35,323 bases of DNA from Desulfobacterales bacterium (GTDB lineage: Bacteria > Desulfobacterota > Desulfobacteria > Desulfobacterales > B30-G6): positions 1-35,323 of the forward strand of contig JAOZRT010000012.1 in the NCBI GenBank assembly GCA_029940035.1. The letters are read 5' to 3'. The notes beneath the pieces are model-generated. The model made no database searches and was not told the DNA's origin. It was given only the letters and a program-made list of their open reading frames with translations. A program made the translations under genes and the position numbers. Below, in pieces: positions 24,229 through 32,005 of this stretch (its first letter is position 1; every line of letters begins with the position of its first letter).

Positions 24229-24546
24229 GGGATCACGGATTTTATACAAGTATGGTAACTACGCTGCGCTGTAATTTGTTGTAATTTGCCTGCGGCGTAG
24301 TTCATGCTACGCATGTCATTACGCCTTCGGCTGTCATCAGTGCTTCGCATGTAATTTGCCCTTCGGGCGTAATTTATTGTCGATATCGGCTTTAAGCTGT
24401 CGACAACAATAAATATCAGCGAAGCGTAATAACGCGCGCAGCGCTAATTGAATCTGTGCAATCCGCGTAATCTGTGCCAAATATTTTATTAGCCCTAAGT
24501 TCTCCCTTCTGACACTCCGACCCCAAATTCCGCATTCCGCATTCCA
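24229..24546. repeat. Noncoding region with an array of triloop mini-hairpins
   Basis: This 318-bp gap holds no credible gene. Short palindromes with 3-nt loops follow one another between AT-rich spacers: GC-TGC-GC (24263-24269), GCC-TGC-GGC (24288-24296), CATGC-TAC-GCATG (24303-24315), GCC-TTC-GGC (24323-24331), TGC-TTC-GCA (24341-24349) and GCCC-TTC-GGGC (24358-24368). After a central palindrome (24372-24383 with 24400-24414, TTTATTGT/ACAATAAA with a 3-base bulge), hairpins with the complementary loops appear: GC-GAA-GC (24419-24425) and GCGC-GCA-GCGC (24434-24444). Read in the opposite sense the left loops are GCA, GTA and GAA, the GNA class. The right end carries AATCTGTGC twice (24451, 24469) and ATTCCGC in tandem (24527-24540). 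Confidence 0.75.
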
Positions 24547-25539
24547 TCACCCCCCGATCCCCGACATCTGATCCGTCACCTTGAAGGCAGGGTCACCACT
24601 GAAGTGGTGCGCATCCTGTTTGTATCCGACAGCTTTCTTAAAGATATCGGCGACGTCATCGTCACTGCAACCGGCACGCATAGGCCCCTTGATGTCCACC
24701 ATGCGGTCGGACAGCAGGCAGGGCCTGATATGGCCGTCAGCCGTCAGCCGCAGGCGGTTGCACGCAGCACAAAAATGGCGACTCATGGGGCAGATGAAGC
24801 CGATCTCGCCGGGAGCGCCTTCAAACCGGAACCGCTCGGCAGGACCGTCCATCTGGTTTTTCTCGACAGGCATCAGTTTCCCCAGGGCCTCGATCTGCTT
24901 TCTGATTTCAGGCGCCAGAATGGAATCGCCGGCATGCATCCTTGAATTGCCGATGGGCATGTATTCTATAAACCGGATGTGGAAAGGATATTCCAACGAC
25001 AACCTGGCCATTTTCACAAGTTCCTGGTCATTGTGCCCTTTCAGTGCCACCACATTGATTTTTATGGGGCTGAGGCCGGATGCATGTGCTTTCATAATAC
25101 CGCGCCACACCTTATCGAACACATCGTACCCGGTGATGTACGCAAACTTGTCCCTGTCCAGGGTGTCGAGGCTCACATTGATCCGCTGGATACCCGTATC
25201 CTTGATCATGTCCACGTTCTTTTCCAGAAGATAGCCGTTGGTGGTAAGAGAAATATCCGTCAGGCCGTCGACTTCCCCCAGTTTTTTCAGAAAAGAGCCT
25301 ATGCCTTTGCGCACCAGGGGTTCCCCACCGGTCACCCGCACCTTGCGGATACCGGCTGCAACCCCGATTTTGACAACCTTTAAAATTTCCTCATACCGCA
25401 TGATGTCATCGTGGGGCACCTTGGGAACGATCCCTTTGGGAACGCAGTATATGCAGCGCAGGTTGCACCTGTCGGTGACGGAAATACGCAGATATTCCAG
25501 ATGCCGGTTGAAATTGTCGGTCAGCGCCGTTTTCTCCAT
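24547..25539 (-). CDS. moaA: GTP 3',8-cyclase (molybdenum cofactor biosynthesis protein A)
   Basis: Radical SAM enzyme that with MoaC converts GTP to cyclic pyranopterin monophosphate, the first step to the Mo/W pterin cofactor. The SAM cluster motif is CNLRCIYC (about residue 25-32). The second [4Fe-4S] cluster that binds GTP uses CPMSRHFCAACNRLRLTADG and HIRPCL; the three cysteines expected are present. The C-terminus ends in GIGG, the GG tail needed by MoaA family members. Length 330 aa is standard. Its ATG follows directly after the stop of the GpgS-like gene, so it is the last gene of the operon. The AOR at 14.7-16.4 kb is one likely user of the cofactor. Confidence 0.96.
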   Translation of the reverse strand: MEKTALTDNFNRHLEYLRISVTDRCNLRCIYCVPKGIVPKVPHDDIMRYEEILKVVKIGVAAGIRKVRVTGGEPLVRKGIGSFLKKLGEVDGLTDISLTTNGYLLEKNVDMIKDTGIQRINVSLDTLDRDKFAYITGYDVFDKVWRGIMKAHASGLSPIKINVVALKGHNDQELVKMARLSLEYPFHIRFIEYMPIGNSRMHAGDSILAPEIRKQIEALGKLMPVEKNQMDGPAERFRFEGAPGEIGFICPMSRHFCAACNRLRLTADGHIRPCLLSDRMVDIKGPMRAGCSDDDVADIFKKAVGYKQDAHHFSGDPAFKVTDQMSGIGG

Positions 25540-26517
25540 TCAGTTCCCCCGCACAAATTTTTCCCGGTAAGCCGGCACTTCGATCATGGGCGGCCGCTCG
25601 AGGCCTTCCATCTTGTAAGTAACCGGCTGGTATTCATTTTCCACATGATTGTATTGAATCATCTCATCAAACATTTGCTTTTTTAAATCAATCAGTCCCA
25701 GTTTGACTTTCCGGTTGATGAAGGTCTTCATGATCACGAAAGCCATGCGGCCGAGGGCCAGGGTCGCCTGGTTGCGGTGAATCCGCCGGTCGAGATCCGT
25801 CTGGGCCATGACCTCGAGCCCCCACTTTGTATAGATATCAAGAATCATACTGGTTTCCACTCCGTATCCGATGGGGAAGGGAATGTTTTCCAGGATGCCC
25901 CGGAAGCCGGCATATTCTCCCGACAGGGGTTGAATAATCTGCGTCAACTCGGGCAGGAACAACGAAAATAAAGGCCGGATCACCAATTCCGTCACCCGTC
26001 CTCCGCCGGTGGACCGCAACTTGTTTTTTCCGAGGGCAATGGGCCGGTCGTAAAAAGCCTTGACATACTTGATCTGATCGGTCAACAGCAATGGCCCCAA
26101 CAGGCCATAGGCAAACCGGTGGTGAATGTTTTTAATATCGGCGTCCAGGTAGATGATAATATCACCCTGGGTAATGTACAGCCCCTTCCACAGGTTCTCG
26201 CCTTTGCCCATGAAGTTCCCTGTGTCCGGAAGGATGTCGGCCGCCGGGTAAAAGCGTGCCCCGTAAGCCTCGGCTGCCTCGCGCGTCCGGTCCGTTGACC
26301 CGGAATCAACAACCACGATTTCGTCGATCAACGGGAAACGGTTCATGAGTTCCGATTTCATGATCAGAATCTCTTTGGCGATGGTTTTCTCCTCATTGAG
26401 GGTCGGCAGGCAGAGGGATATTTTCAAATTTTTATCCTGCTTGGCTTCCACCAGGCGCTCGAGGTCTGCAAATTCGGAATGATGAAACGTGTTATTTTTC
26501 AACCAGTCATACGCCAT
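25540..26517 (-). CDS. Glucosyl-3-phosphoglycerate synthase-like glycosyltransferase
   Basis: GT-A fold transferase of the GpgS type (CAZy GT81 in the best-known members), which joins NDP-glucose to 3-phosphoglycerate on the way to the compatible solute glucosylglycerate. LKISLCLPTLNEEKTIAKEI and EIVVVDSGSTDRTREAAEAYG form the nucleotide-binding half; IIIYLDADIKNI holds the metal-binding DxD. The acceptor region has STGGGRVTELVIRPLFSLF and QPLSGEYAGFR. The ATG at 26517 overlaps the end of the M20-like gene by 11 bp, with a GTG one codon earlier as an alternative. No GpgP phosphatase gene is next to it. Identity as GpgS rather than another inverting/retaining family member is likely but not certain. 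Confidence 0.8.
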   Translation of the reverse strand: MAYDWLKNNTFHHSEFADLERLVEAKQDKNLKISLCLPTLNEEKTIAKEILIMKSELMNRFPLIDEIVVVDSGSTDRTREAAEAYGARFYPAADILPDTGNFMGKGENLWKGLYITQGDIIIYLDADIKNIHHRFAYGLLGPLLLTDQIKYVKAFYDRPIALGKNKLRSTGGGRVTELVIRPLFSLFLPELTQIIQPLSGEYAGFRGILENIPFPIGYGVETSMILDIYTKWGLEVMAQTDLDRRIHRNQATLALGRMAFVIMKTFINRKVKLGLIDLKKQMFDEMIQYNHVENEYQPVTYKMEGLERPPMIEVPAYREKFVRGN

Positions 26518-27667
26518 CACACACCCCGCTGTCTATGGCCAGAATCACGCCCAGAATCTGAGCAATACCATTGAACATCGGCTCGATCTCCATGGTGGCA
26601 CCTTCCCGGTGATAATCCCGCCCCCGGGTGACCCCCAGGGTGACAGCAGGGATATCATGCGCCAGAAAAATGGACAACTCAGATTCGCTGGGTTCGCTCA
26701 CCGGCTTGAGATTGAGTCTGTGCATGGCCGCCACGGCACTCTTTACCAGCGGATGGGCATATCCGACTCTGGATGCGTGCAGGCTGCTGATGGTGTTCAA
26801 TTTTAAATCCACCCGGTATTCATGCCCGGCACCATTGACGATATCCGTTATATCGCCAAAAATGGTCTTCACCATGCTGTCGGAATCACTCTGTATTTCA
26901 AAACCCAGCGCAGCCTCATAGGCGATCAGGCCATGCTTATGGCCCCCTGAAATCTTGCCGATGATGATCCTCGACCGTGGCCGCTGCGGAAGGCACAGTT
27001 GGAGTATCTGATTGATGATTTCATTCAAGATCAGGATGGCATTGGGTTTGAACTGAGGCTCGAACCCGGACTCCATGGGAATGGCGCATTCAATCTCACC
27101 GCGGATCATACCGTAGCTGCTGTAATTGAGACGGCCCAGTTCCCCGCCCTCGATGCACACTGCTCCCCGTATCGGTGTAGACCAGGTTTTTAAAAGATGA
27201 CGGATGCCCCGAAGATTTCCCCGGCCAATGGACTGGATTACACCGGCCAGCACGATATCCGATTCAAATTTCAGCCCCAGGGACTTGAAAATGAACGGCA
27301 GGGATGCCAGCGCGCCGACGCCCACGGAGTTGTCCATAATGCCGGCACCTGTGATCGTCTCTTCGTTGACCACATAATTATGGTTTACGTCCTTGCTGAC
27401 GGCTGTATCCATGTGCGCCACCACGAAAATGGGCGCCTTGTCCTTGGTTGTGCCCCTGATGATGCCAATGGGGTTCTGGTAGCCGTCTATGGTGCACTCG
27501 TCCACCCCGAAATCGGAAAGCCGGTCCAGAAAAAGCTGCGAGCGGGTCTTTTCCTTGAATGTCGGCGCCGGTTCCTGCCCCAGGAGCACGATATTGGTGA
27601 TGATCGTCTCTTTGAGCGTTCTGAGGGCATCCGCGTATTCAGACAGGTTTTCAAGGTATGTCGGCAT
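26507..27667 (-). CDS. M20/M42-like peptidase homologue with altered catalytic site
   Basis: A 386-aa protein with the layout of dinuclear zinc aminopeptidases of the M20/M42 group. Metal-ligand positions present are His85 and Asp87 (VVAHMDTA), Asp112 (GAGIMDNSVG), Glu173 (CIEGGELG) and a late His (GRDYHREGATM). The usual QEEVGLRG block, with the catalytic Glu and adjacent ligand Glu, reads QSIGRGNLRG here, so both Glu are lost. Ordinary peptidase activity is therefore doubtful; another hydrolytic or binding role is possible. It lies in an operon between cobA-hemD (26 bp upstream) and the GpgS-like gene, which overlaps it. No signal peptide. Whether this is a distinct subfamily needs a family alignment. 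Confidence 0.7.
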   Translation of the reverse strand: MPTYLENLSEYADALRTLKETIITNIVLLGQEPAPTFKEKTRSQLFLDRLSDFGVDECTIDGYQNPIGIIRGTTKDKAPIFVVAHMDTAVSKDVNHNYVVNEETITGAGIMDNSVGVGALASLPFIFKSLGLKFESDIVLAGVIQSIGRGNLRGIRHLLKTWSTPIRGAVCIEGGELGRLNYSSYGMIRGEIECAIPMESGFEPQFKPNAILILNEIINQILQLCLPQRPRSRIIIGKISGGHKHGLIAYEAALGFEIQSDSDSMVKTIFGDITDIVNGAGHEYRVDLKLNTISSLHASRVGYAHPLVKSAVAAMHRLNLKPVSEPSESELSIFLAHDIPAVTLGVTRGRDYHREGATMEIEPMFNGIAQILGVILAIDSGVCDGV

Positions 27668-27693
27668 AACATTCCCCCCGGCAGGCAGTTATC

Positions 27694-29223
27694 TCAGTCT
27701 GCTGAAAAATGGTCAACTAGGGCTGCGTACAGTCCCGGGATGGTATACTCCCGGGCAACGACGTCAACGTCGAATCCGTGCGATTCGGCTGTTTCGGCCG
27801 TGATCGGACCGATACAGGCAACCGTTGTTTTTTTGATCAGGGTCTCGAATTTGTCCGGCGGCAGCAAGCGTTTGAAATTCCTGACCGTGGAGGAACTGGT
27901 AAAGGTCAGGCAATCGATGTCCCCGTTTTCGAGACAGGCAAGCATGGTTTCCACATTGTGATCCGCGATTTTTGTGACATACGCGGTGATCTCCTCCACC
28001 AGGGCTCCCATGCGGGTCAATTCGTCCGGAAGGATTGATCTGGCTTCCTTTGCCCGTGGAAGCAAAATCTTTTTTCCAGCAACCGGGATGCCTTCAAAAG
28101 CGGCCACCACTGACTCCGCCCTGTAGTTTTCAGGGATGATGTCGCATCTGATCCCGAAGTCCATAAGCCGTTGGGCGGTCGCCGGCCCGATGGCAGCCAC
28201 GTGGGTATGCTGCAACGCCCGGGAATCCCTGTCTGCTGCAAAAAGCCGTTCGAAAAAGAAAGTTACGCCGTTGACACTGGTAAAAATGAGCCAGTCATAG
28301 TCAGGCAACCCGGTAATGGCTTTGTCCAGGGCATCCCAACTTGGCGGTGGCGCCACCTCGATGGTGGGGCACTCCAGGCATTCCGCCCCGGCATCGGACA
28401 ACATTTTCAGAAAACCGCTGGCCTGCTTTCGGGCCCGCGTAATCACAATCTGTTTTCCCAGCAGGGGGCGCGTTTCAAACCATTTCATCCGCTCCCGCAA
28501 CCCCACGACGTCGCCGACCACAATCAGGGCCGGCGGTTCCATTCCGGCTTTTGCGACCTCAGCATTGATGGTGCCCAGTGTGCCGGTAATTGTCCGCTGG
28601 CGCGGCGTCGTGCCCCACTCGACCAGGGCCACGGGTTTGTCCGGCGCCATGCCGTGCTGCACAAGCTGTGTGGTGATATGGTCCAGGTTCTTCACCCCCA
28701 TGAAAAAAACCAGGGTGCCGATTCCCGATGCCAGCGACTGCCAGTCGATATTCGACGATTCCTTCTGTGGGTCTTCATGCCCGGTCACAAAAGCGACGGT
28801 GGATGTGATTTTTCGGTGTGTCAAGGGGATACCGGCATAGGCCGGGGCGGCAACCGCCGACGTGACCCCGGGCACCACCTCGAAGGCGATGCCGGCATCG
28901 ATGAGCACCTCCACCTCTTCGCCGCCACGGCCGAAAATAAAGGGGTCGCCCCCCTTGAGCCGGGTAACCACACATCCCTGACCGGCTTTTTCGACCAGCA
29001 GGGCATTGATACCGTTCTGGGAAAGGGTATGGTCACCCCCCTTTTTGCCGACATATATAAGTTCGGCCTCTTCGCCGGCATATCCTAAAAGTTCGGGAGC
29101 GGCCAGGTAGTCATACACCACGACATCCGCCTGTTCGATGCACTCTTTGCCCTTGAGGGTGATCAATCCCGGGTCTCCGGGCCCCGCGCCCACCAGATAA
29201 ACTTTTCCTCGCATCTCGGTCAT
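27694..29223 (-). CDS. cobA-hemD: Fused uroporphyrinogen-III C-methyltransferase / uroporphyrinogen-III synthase
   Basis: Bifunctional tetrapyrrole enzyme. Residues about 1-245 are SUMT (CobA), which methylates uroporphyrinogen III to precorrin-2: VYLVGAGPGDPGLITLKG, LKGGDPFIFGRGGEE and a VVPGVTSAVAAPAYAGIPLT block. Residues about 255-509 are HemD, which closes and inverts ring D of hydroxymethylbilane: KQIVITRARKQASGFLKML, DWLIFTSVNGVTFFFERL and a final TIPGLYAAL. Such fusions are common in anaerobes that need siroheme and corrinoids. It overlaps hemC by 4 bp (ATGA), which supplies the substrate. Siroheme is needed by dissimilatory sulfite reductase, consistent with the inferred lifestyle. 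Confidence 0.95.
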   Translation of the reverse strand: MTEMRGKVYLVGAGPGDPGLITLKGKECIEQADVVVYDYLAAPELLGYAGEEAELIYVGKKGGDHTLSQNGINALLVEKAGQGCVVTRLKGGDPFIFGRGGEEVEVLIDAGIAFEVVPGVTSAVAAPAYAGIPLTHRKITSTVAFVTGHEDPQKESSNIDWQSLASGIGTLVFFMGVKNLDHITTQLVQHGMAPDKPVALVEWGTTPRQRTITGTLGTINAEVAKAGMEPPALIVVGDVVGLRERMKWFETRPLLGKQIVITRARKQASGFLKMLSDAGAECLECPTIEVAPPPSWDALDKAITGLPDYDWLIFTSVNGVTFFFERLFAADRDSRALQHTHVAAIGPATAQRLMDFGIRCDIIPENYRAESVVAAFEGIPVAGKKILLPRAKEARSILPDELTRMGALVEEITAYVTKIADHNVETMLACLENGDIDCLTFTSSSTVRNFKRLLPPDKFETLIKKTTVACIGPITAETAESHGFDVDVVAREYTIPGLYAALVDHFSAD

Positions 29224-30149
29224 TCGTCTCCCTGAAGCCTTTCAAGAATCCGGTCCGCGCCCATATGCAAAAGGCGGTCGGCCAGCTCGATGCCGATGCT
29301 TTCCGTGTCTTCGGCCGAGCCCTCGGAATTTTCCCTGATGATATGTACACCATCTGTCTCCGCCACCAGGCCTGCTAAATGGTATCGACCACCCATCATT
29401 TTACCATGAGCCGCAATGGGTACCTGACAACTGCCGCCCATACGGTGCAAAAAAGCCCGCTCACCCAGCACCACCCGGCGGGTTTCCCCATGGTCCAGGG
29501 CAGCCACCACCGGCCCGGTTTGGGCGTCTTTTTCACGAATCTCAATACACAGCGCCCCCTGGCCGGCTGCGGGAAGCATCACGTCATCCCTGAGGTTATC
29601 GGAAATTCTGTGGGCAAGCCCCAGGCGTTTCACGCCGGCCGCCGCCAACACGATGGCATCCATTTCACCGGCATCCAGCTTCCGCAGCCGGGTGTCCAGA
29701 TTGCCCCGCAAAGGAAAAATGGACAGGTCAGGCCTTGCGTTAAGAAGCTGTGAAGCCCGGCGAAGGCTGCTGGTACCGACGGCAGCCCCCTTTCCCAAAG
29801 CGGACAATGTTTCATTGTTCCTGGAAATCAACACATCGTGGGGAACTTCCCGCTCCGGGATGGCACCGATGCAGAGCCCTTCCGGAAGATCGGCCGGCAT
29901 ATCTTTCATACTGTGTACCGCCAGGTCGATTCTCCGGGCAAGCAATGCCTCCTCTATCTCCTTAACAAACAAACCCTTTCCGCCAACCTTGGCCAAAGGC
30001 ACATCCAGAATTTTATCCCCTTTGGTTTTGATGATGGTGATGTCCACCTTAAGCCCGGCATCCCCTGCCATCAGGGCATCCTTAACCCAATTTGCCTGCC
30101 ACAGCGCCAGTTTGCTGCCCCGGGTGCCTATCGTAACGTGTCCCGGCAT
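29220..30149 (-). CDS. hemC: Hydroxymethylbilane synthase (porphobilinogen deaminase)
   Basis: Polymerises four porphobilinogens to hydroxymethylbilane in the cytoplasm. Signatures: IGTRGSKLALWQANWVKDAL at the N-terminus, HSMKDMPADLPEGL, the Arg-rich VGTSSLRRASQLLNARPDL (cofactor/substrate binding) and GSCQVPIAAHG with the Cys that carries the dipyrromethane cofactor. Length 309 aa is typical. I chose ATG 30149 because it overlaps the fmdB stop in TGATG, a classic coupling, and gives the usual N-terminus (MPGHVTIGTRG). It overlaps cobA-hemD by 4 bp. Confidence 0.96.
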   Translation of the reverse strand: MPGHVTIGTRGSKLALWQANWVKDALMAGDAGLKVDITIIKTKGDKILDVPLAKVGGKGLFVKEIEEALLARRIDLAVHSMKDMPADLPEGLCIGAIPEREVPHDVLISRNNETLSALGKGAAVGTSSLRRASQLLNARPDLSIFPLRGNLDTRLRKLDAGEMDAIVLAAAGVKRLGLAHRISDNLRDDVMLPAAGQGALCIEIREKDAQTGPVVAALDHGETRRVVLGERAFLHRMGGSCQVPIAAHGKMMGGRYHLAGLVAETDGVHIIRENSEGSAEDTESIGIELADRLLHMGADRILERLQGDE

Positions 30150-30379
30150 CAGGACCCGCACTCCGAACAACTTCCTGCGGTGCACCCTCCGCAGGCAGAA
30201 GCACCCGCTGAAGCACCGATGGTTTCACCACCGCTTCCCTTGCTGACAAATCCACAGGCTGACATCAGCCGGCACACATCCTTACTGTTGCAGGCAGAAC
30301 AGTCAGGTTTTTCACTGCCAAACACCAGCTGTTCGAAATCCTGTCCGCATGCTTTACAATGGTATTCATAAATGGGCAT
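30149..30379 (-). CDS. FmdB-family zinc ribbon protein
   Basis: 76-aa protein with the usual start MPIYEYHCKACGQDFEQL and a four-Cys zinc ribbon (CKACG and CSACN). The C-terminal tail is rich in Gly, Ala, Ser and Cys (CGGCTAGSCSECGS), as in other small FmdB-type regulators. FmdB was first linked to regulation of formamidase; for most family members the function is unknown. ATG 30379 has AGGGAAAAG upstream. It heads the hemC-cobA/hemD-M20-like-GpgS-moaA group and is coupled to hemC by TGATG. Confidence 0.85.
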   Translation of the reverse strand: MPIYEYHCKACGQDFEQLVFGSEKPDCSACNSKDVCRLMSACGFVSKGSGGETIGASAGASACGGCTAGSCSECGS

Positions 30380-30396
30380 ATTCTTTTCCCTCTCCT

Positions 30397-30489
30397 TCAT
30401 TAGAAACAGTCAGTCGCATTTGCGAACAACCCATCCTACACAAAAACCTGGGTTGTTAAATCATCTGCTCTGATACATGTTTCTAATGA
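30397..30489. repeat. Nested palindrome with 11-bp terminal inverted repeats, containing copy 2 of the 22-bp repeat
   Basis: TCATTAGAAAC (30397-30407) and GTTTCTAATGA (30479-30489) are perfect inverted repeats. Inside them AACAACCCA (30425-30433) and TGGGTTGTT (30449-30457) form a second stem with nearly the same centre. The first 22 bases of the element are the reverse complement of 18845-18866. CGCA-TT-TGCG (30416-30425) is a further small palindrome. It fills the gap between the GGDEF-like/TPR gene and fmdB and could be a MITE-like repeat or a transcript-end structure. Confidence 0.7.
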
Positions 30490-30554
30490 TTATGATAAAT
30501 TTTCATGAGTTAACATAAAATGGAAATACAAGATATATGGCGATAGTAGATGTT

Positions 30555-31934
30555 TCATGCTTGGTTGTGCGCGTCAAGGCATGCAAATTTTTCCATTTCC
30601 ATTTTAACCGCTGCAATCCGTTCCGTTGTATCGTACCCGAAGGCCTGTGCCTTCTCAAACATGTCAAGGGCACCGTCCATCTTCCCATGCTTCTGCAACA
30701 CGTCCCCCAGGCGGTAAAGGTACAGGCTGTTTTCCGGTTCAAGCTCGACGCTTTTTTCACAGAACAGCATCGATATCTCCGGATTTTCACCCTTGTCATC
30801 ATAGAGCAGACCCAGTGCTGAGAGCGCACCCGCATCATTCGGGTTCCGTTTGACAGCAGCTTCGTAGGCCCTGATGGCCTTGTCCGGACGGCCCAATTCA
30901 CGGTAGCACTCACCCATGAAAAAATGCCCCACACCGGAATCCGGCCTCAACTGCAATGCCTTTTCCAGAAAAGGCCTGCCCTCTTCCGGACGATCTGTCT
31001 CCACCAGCAGCTTCCCCATATGGAAGGCGACTTCAAATAGATTGCCGTCCAGTTCGTGGGCTTTCCGAAAATAAACCAGGGCGCCCTCGGTATTGTTCAG
31101 GATCAACTTGGAATAACCGGCATTATGCAGGGCCATCACATTATCGGGACTGATTGTTATGGCTTTCTCAAATGCCTCGAGTGCCTTCTGCTGATCGCCC
31201 TGCACGCCGTAACAGACCCCCAGACTGTTGTGGAGGTTCTCTTCCCCCGGGTCGATTTTAAGTCCCCGTTCAAATTCTTTTGCCGCCCCAACCACATCTC
31301 CCGCCTGGTACAGGGCGTCGCCGCTGATGTTCAGGCTCACCGCATCAAAAGCGACAATACTCCCCTGGCCAAAAAAGGATGCATGCACAAGCGCCTTGCG
31401 GGCATTTTCCACGATCTGCCCCCTATTATAATCGAGCATGGGATAGATAGCCGCACCGATGGAAACACTGCCGTTTTTCAGGCGGTTGACCGCTTGTTGA
31501 ATTTCATGGGAAACCGCCAGGCTGGCTTCTGGGTCGGAACCGGGCAGACAGCAGCCGAACATTTCGCCTTCGATGGCCCCCCACATCCCGTTTTCACGAT
31601 TACAGATGCCTTCCACAATCCTGGCAATGTCTTCTGCCCGGCGCACCCTGGCCTCCGGGTTCGGAGGTTTTTGTTCCTCGGTTGGGGGGTCCATCTTGAC
31701 CACCAGCAGAGTGAATGTCCCGGCCTCGGTTGTCTCCTCTCTCACCCGGCGCAGGAACACATGATCGGCACTCACGTGGGGGCCTGCAGACAGCGTCCCT
31801 GCCGGATCGCCGGTTTCATTCTCCGGCACACATCCGGACGGACTGTGTTTCCCCATGCGGCCCAACAAAAATTCACGGGAGGTGTTGCGTTCAGAAACGG
31901 TCTTTTGTTCAGAATTGTTTTTTTCTTGATTCAT
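30555..31934 (-). CDS. Degenerate GGDEF-like domain fused to TPR repeats
   Basis: 459 aa, no membrane segment. The N-terminal third resembles a GGDEF fold: FTLLVVKMD, then GAIEGEMFGCCLPGS where the GGDEF motif should be (EGEMF), then SVSIGAAIYPM and ALVHASFFGQGSIVAFDAV, the usual fold end. Without GG(D/E)EF it is unlikely to make c-di-GMP. From about residue 205 six to seven tetratricopeptide repeats follow (for example ALYQAGDVVGAAKEFERGLK, ALEAFEKAITISPDN, RAYEAAVKRNPNDAGA), a protein-interaction scaffold. The 71-bp gap to selA upstream shows no terminator. Function unknown; the fold call for the N-terminus is by eye. Confidence 0.75.
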   Translation of the reverse strand: MNQEKNNSEQKTVSERNTSREFLLGRMGKHSPSGCVPENETGDPAGTLSAGPHVSADHVFLRRVREETTEAGTFTLLVVKMDPPTEEQKPPNPEARVRRAEDIARIVEGICNRENGMWGAIEGEMFGCCLPGSDPEASLAVSHEIQQAVNRLKNGSVSIGAAIYPMLDYNRGQIVENARKALVHASFFGQGSIVAFDAVSLNISGDALYQAGDVVGAAKEFERGLKIDPGEENLHNSLGVCYGVQGDQQKALEAFEKAITISPDNVMALHNAGYSKLILNNTEGALVYFRKAHELDGNLFEVAFHMGKLLVETDRPEEGRPFLEKALQLRPDSGVGHFFMGECYRELGRPDKAIRAYEAAVKRNPNDAGALSALGLLYDDKGENPEISMLFCEKSVELEPENSLYLYRLGDVLQKHGKMDGALDMFEKAQAFGYDTTERIAAVKMEMEKFACLDAHNQA

Positions 31935-32005
31935 AGTCTCGTTAAACGGGCATCGTTAAAAATGCGTTGTACGGTACACCCCAAAATTGTGGAAGTTTGA
32001 GGGCT

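Noticed and set aside
24229-24546. CRISPR-like or tRNA content in the repeat array
   Set aside because: The units are too short and variable, with no constant repeat-spacer pattern and no cloverleaf.
30149-30151. FmdB TGA as a selenocysteine codon, given selA in the window
   Set aside because: The family ends here and the TGA overlaps the hemC ATG in a normal coupling arrangement; no SECIS-like hairpin follows closely.
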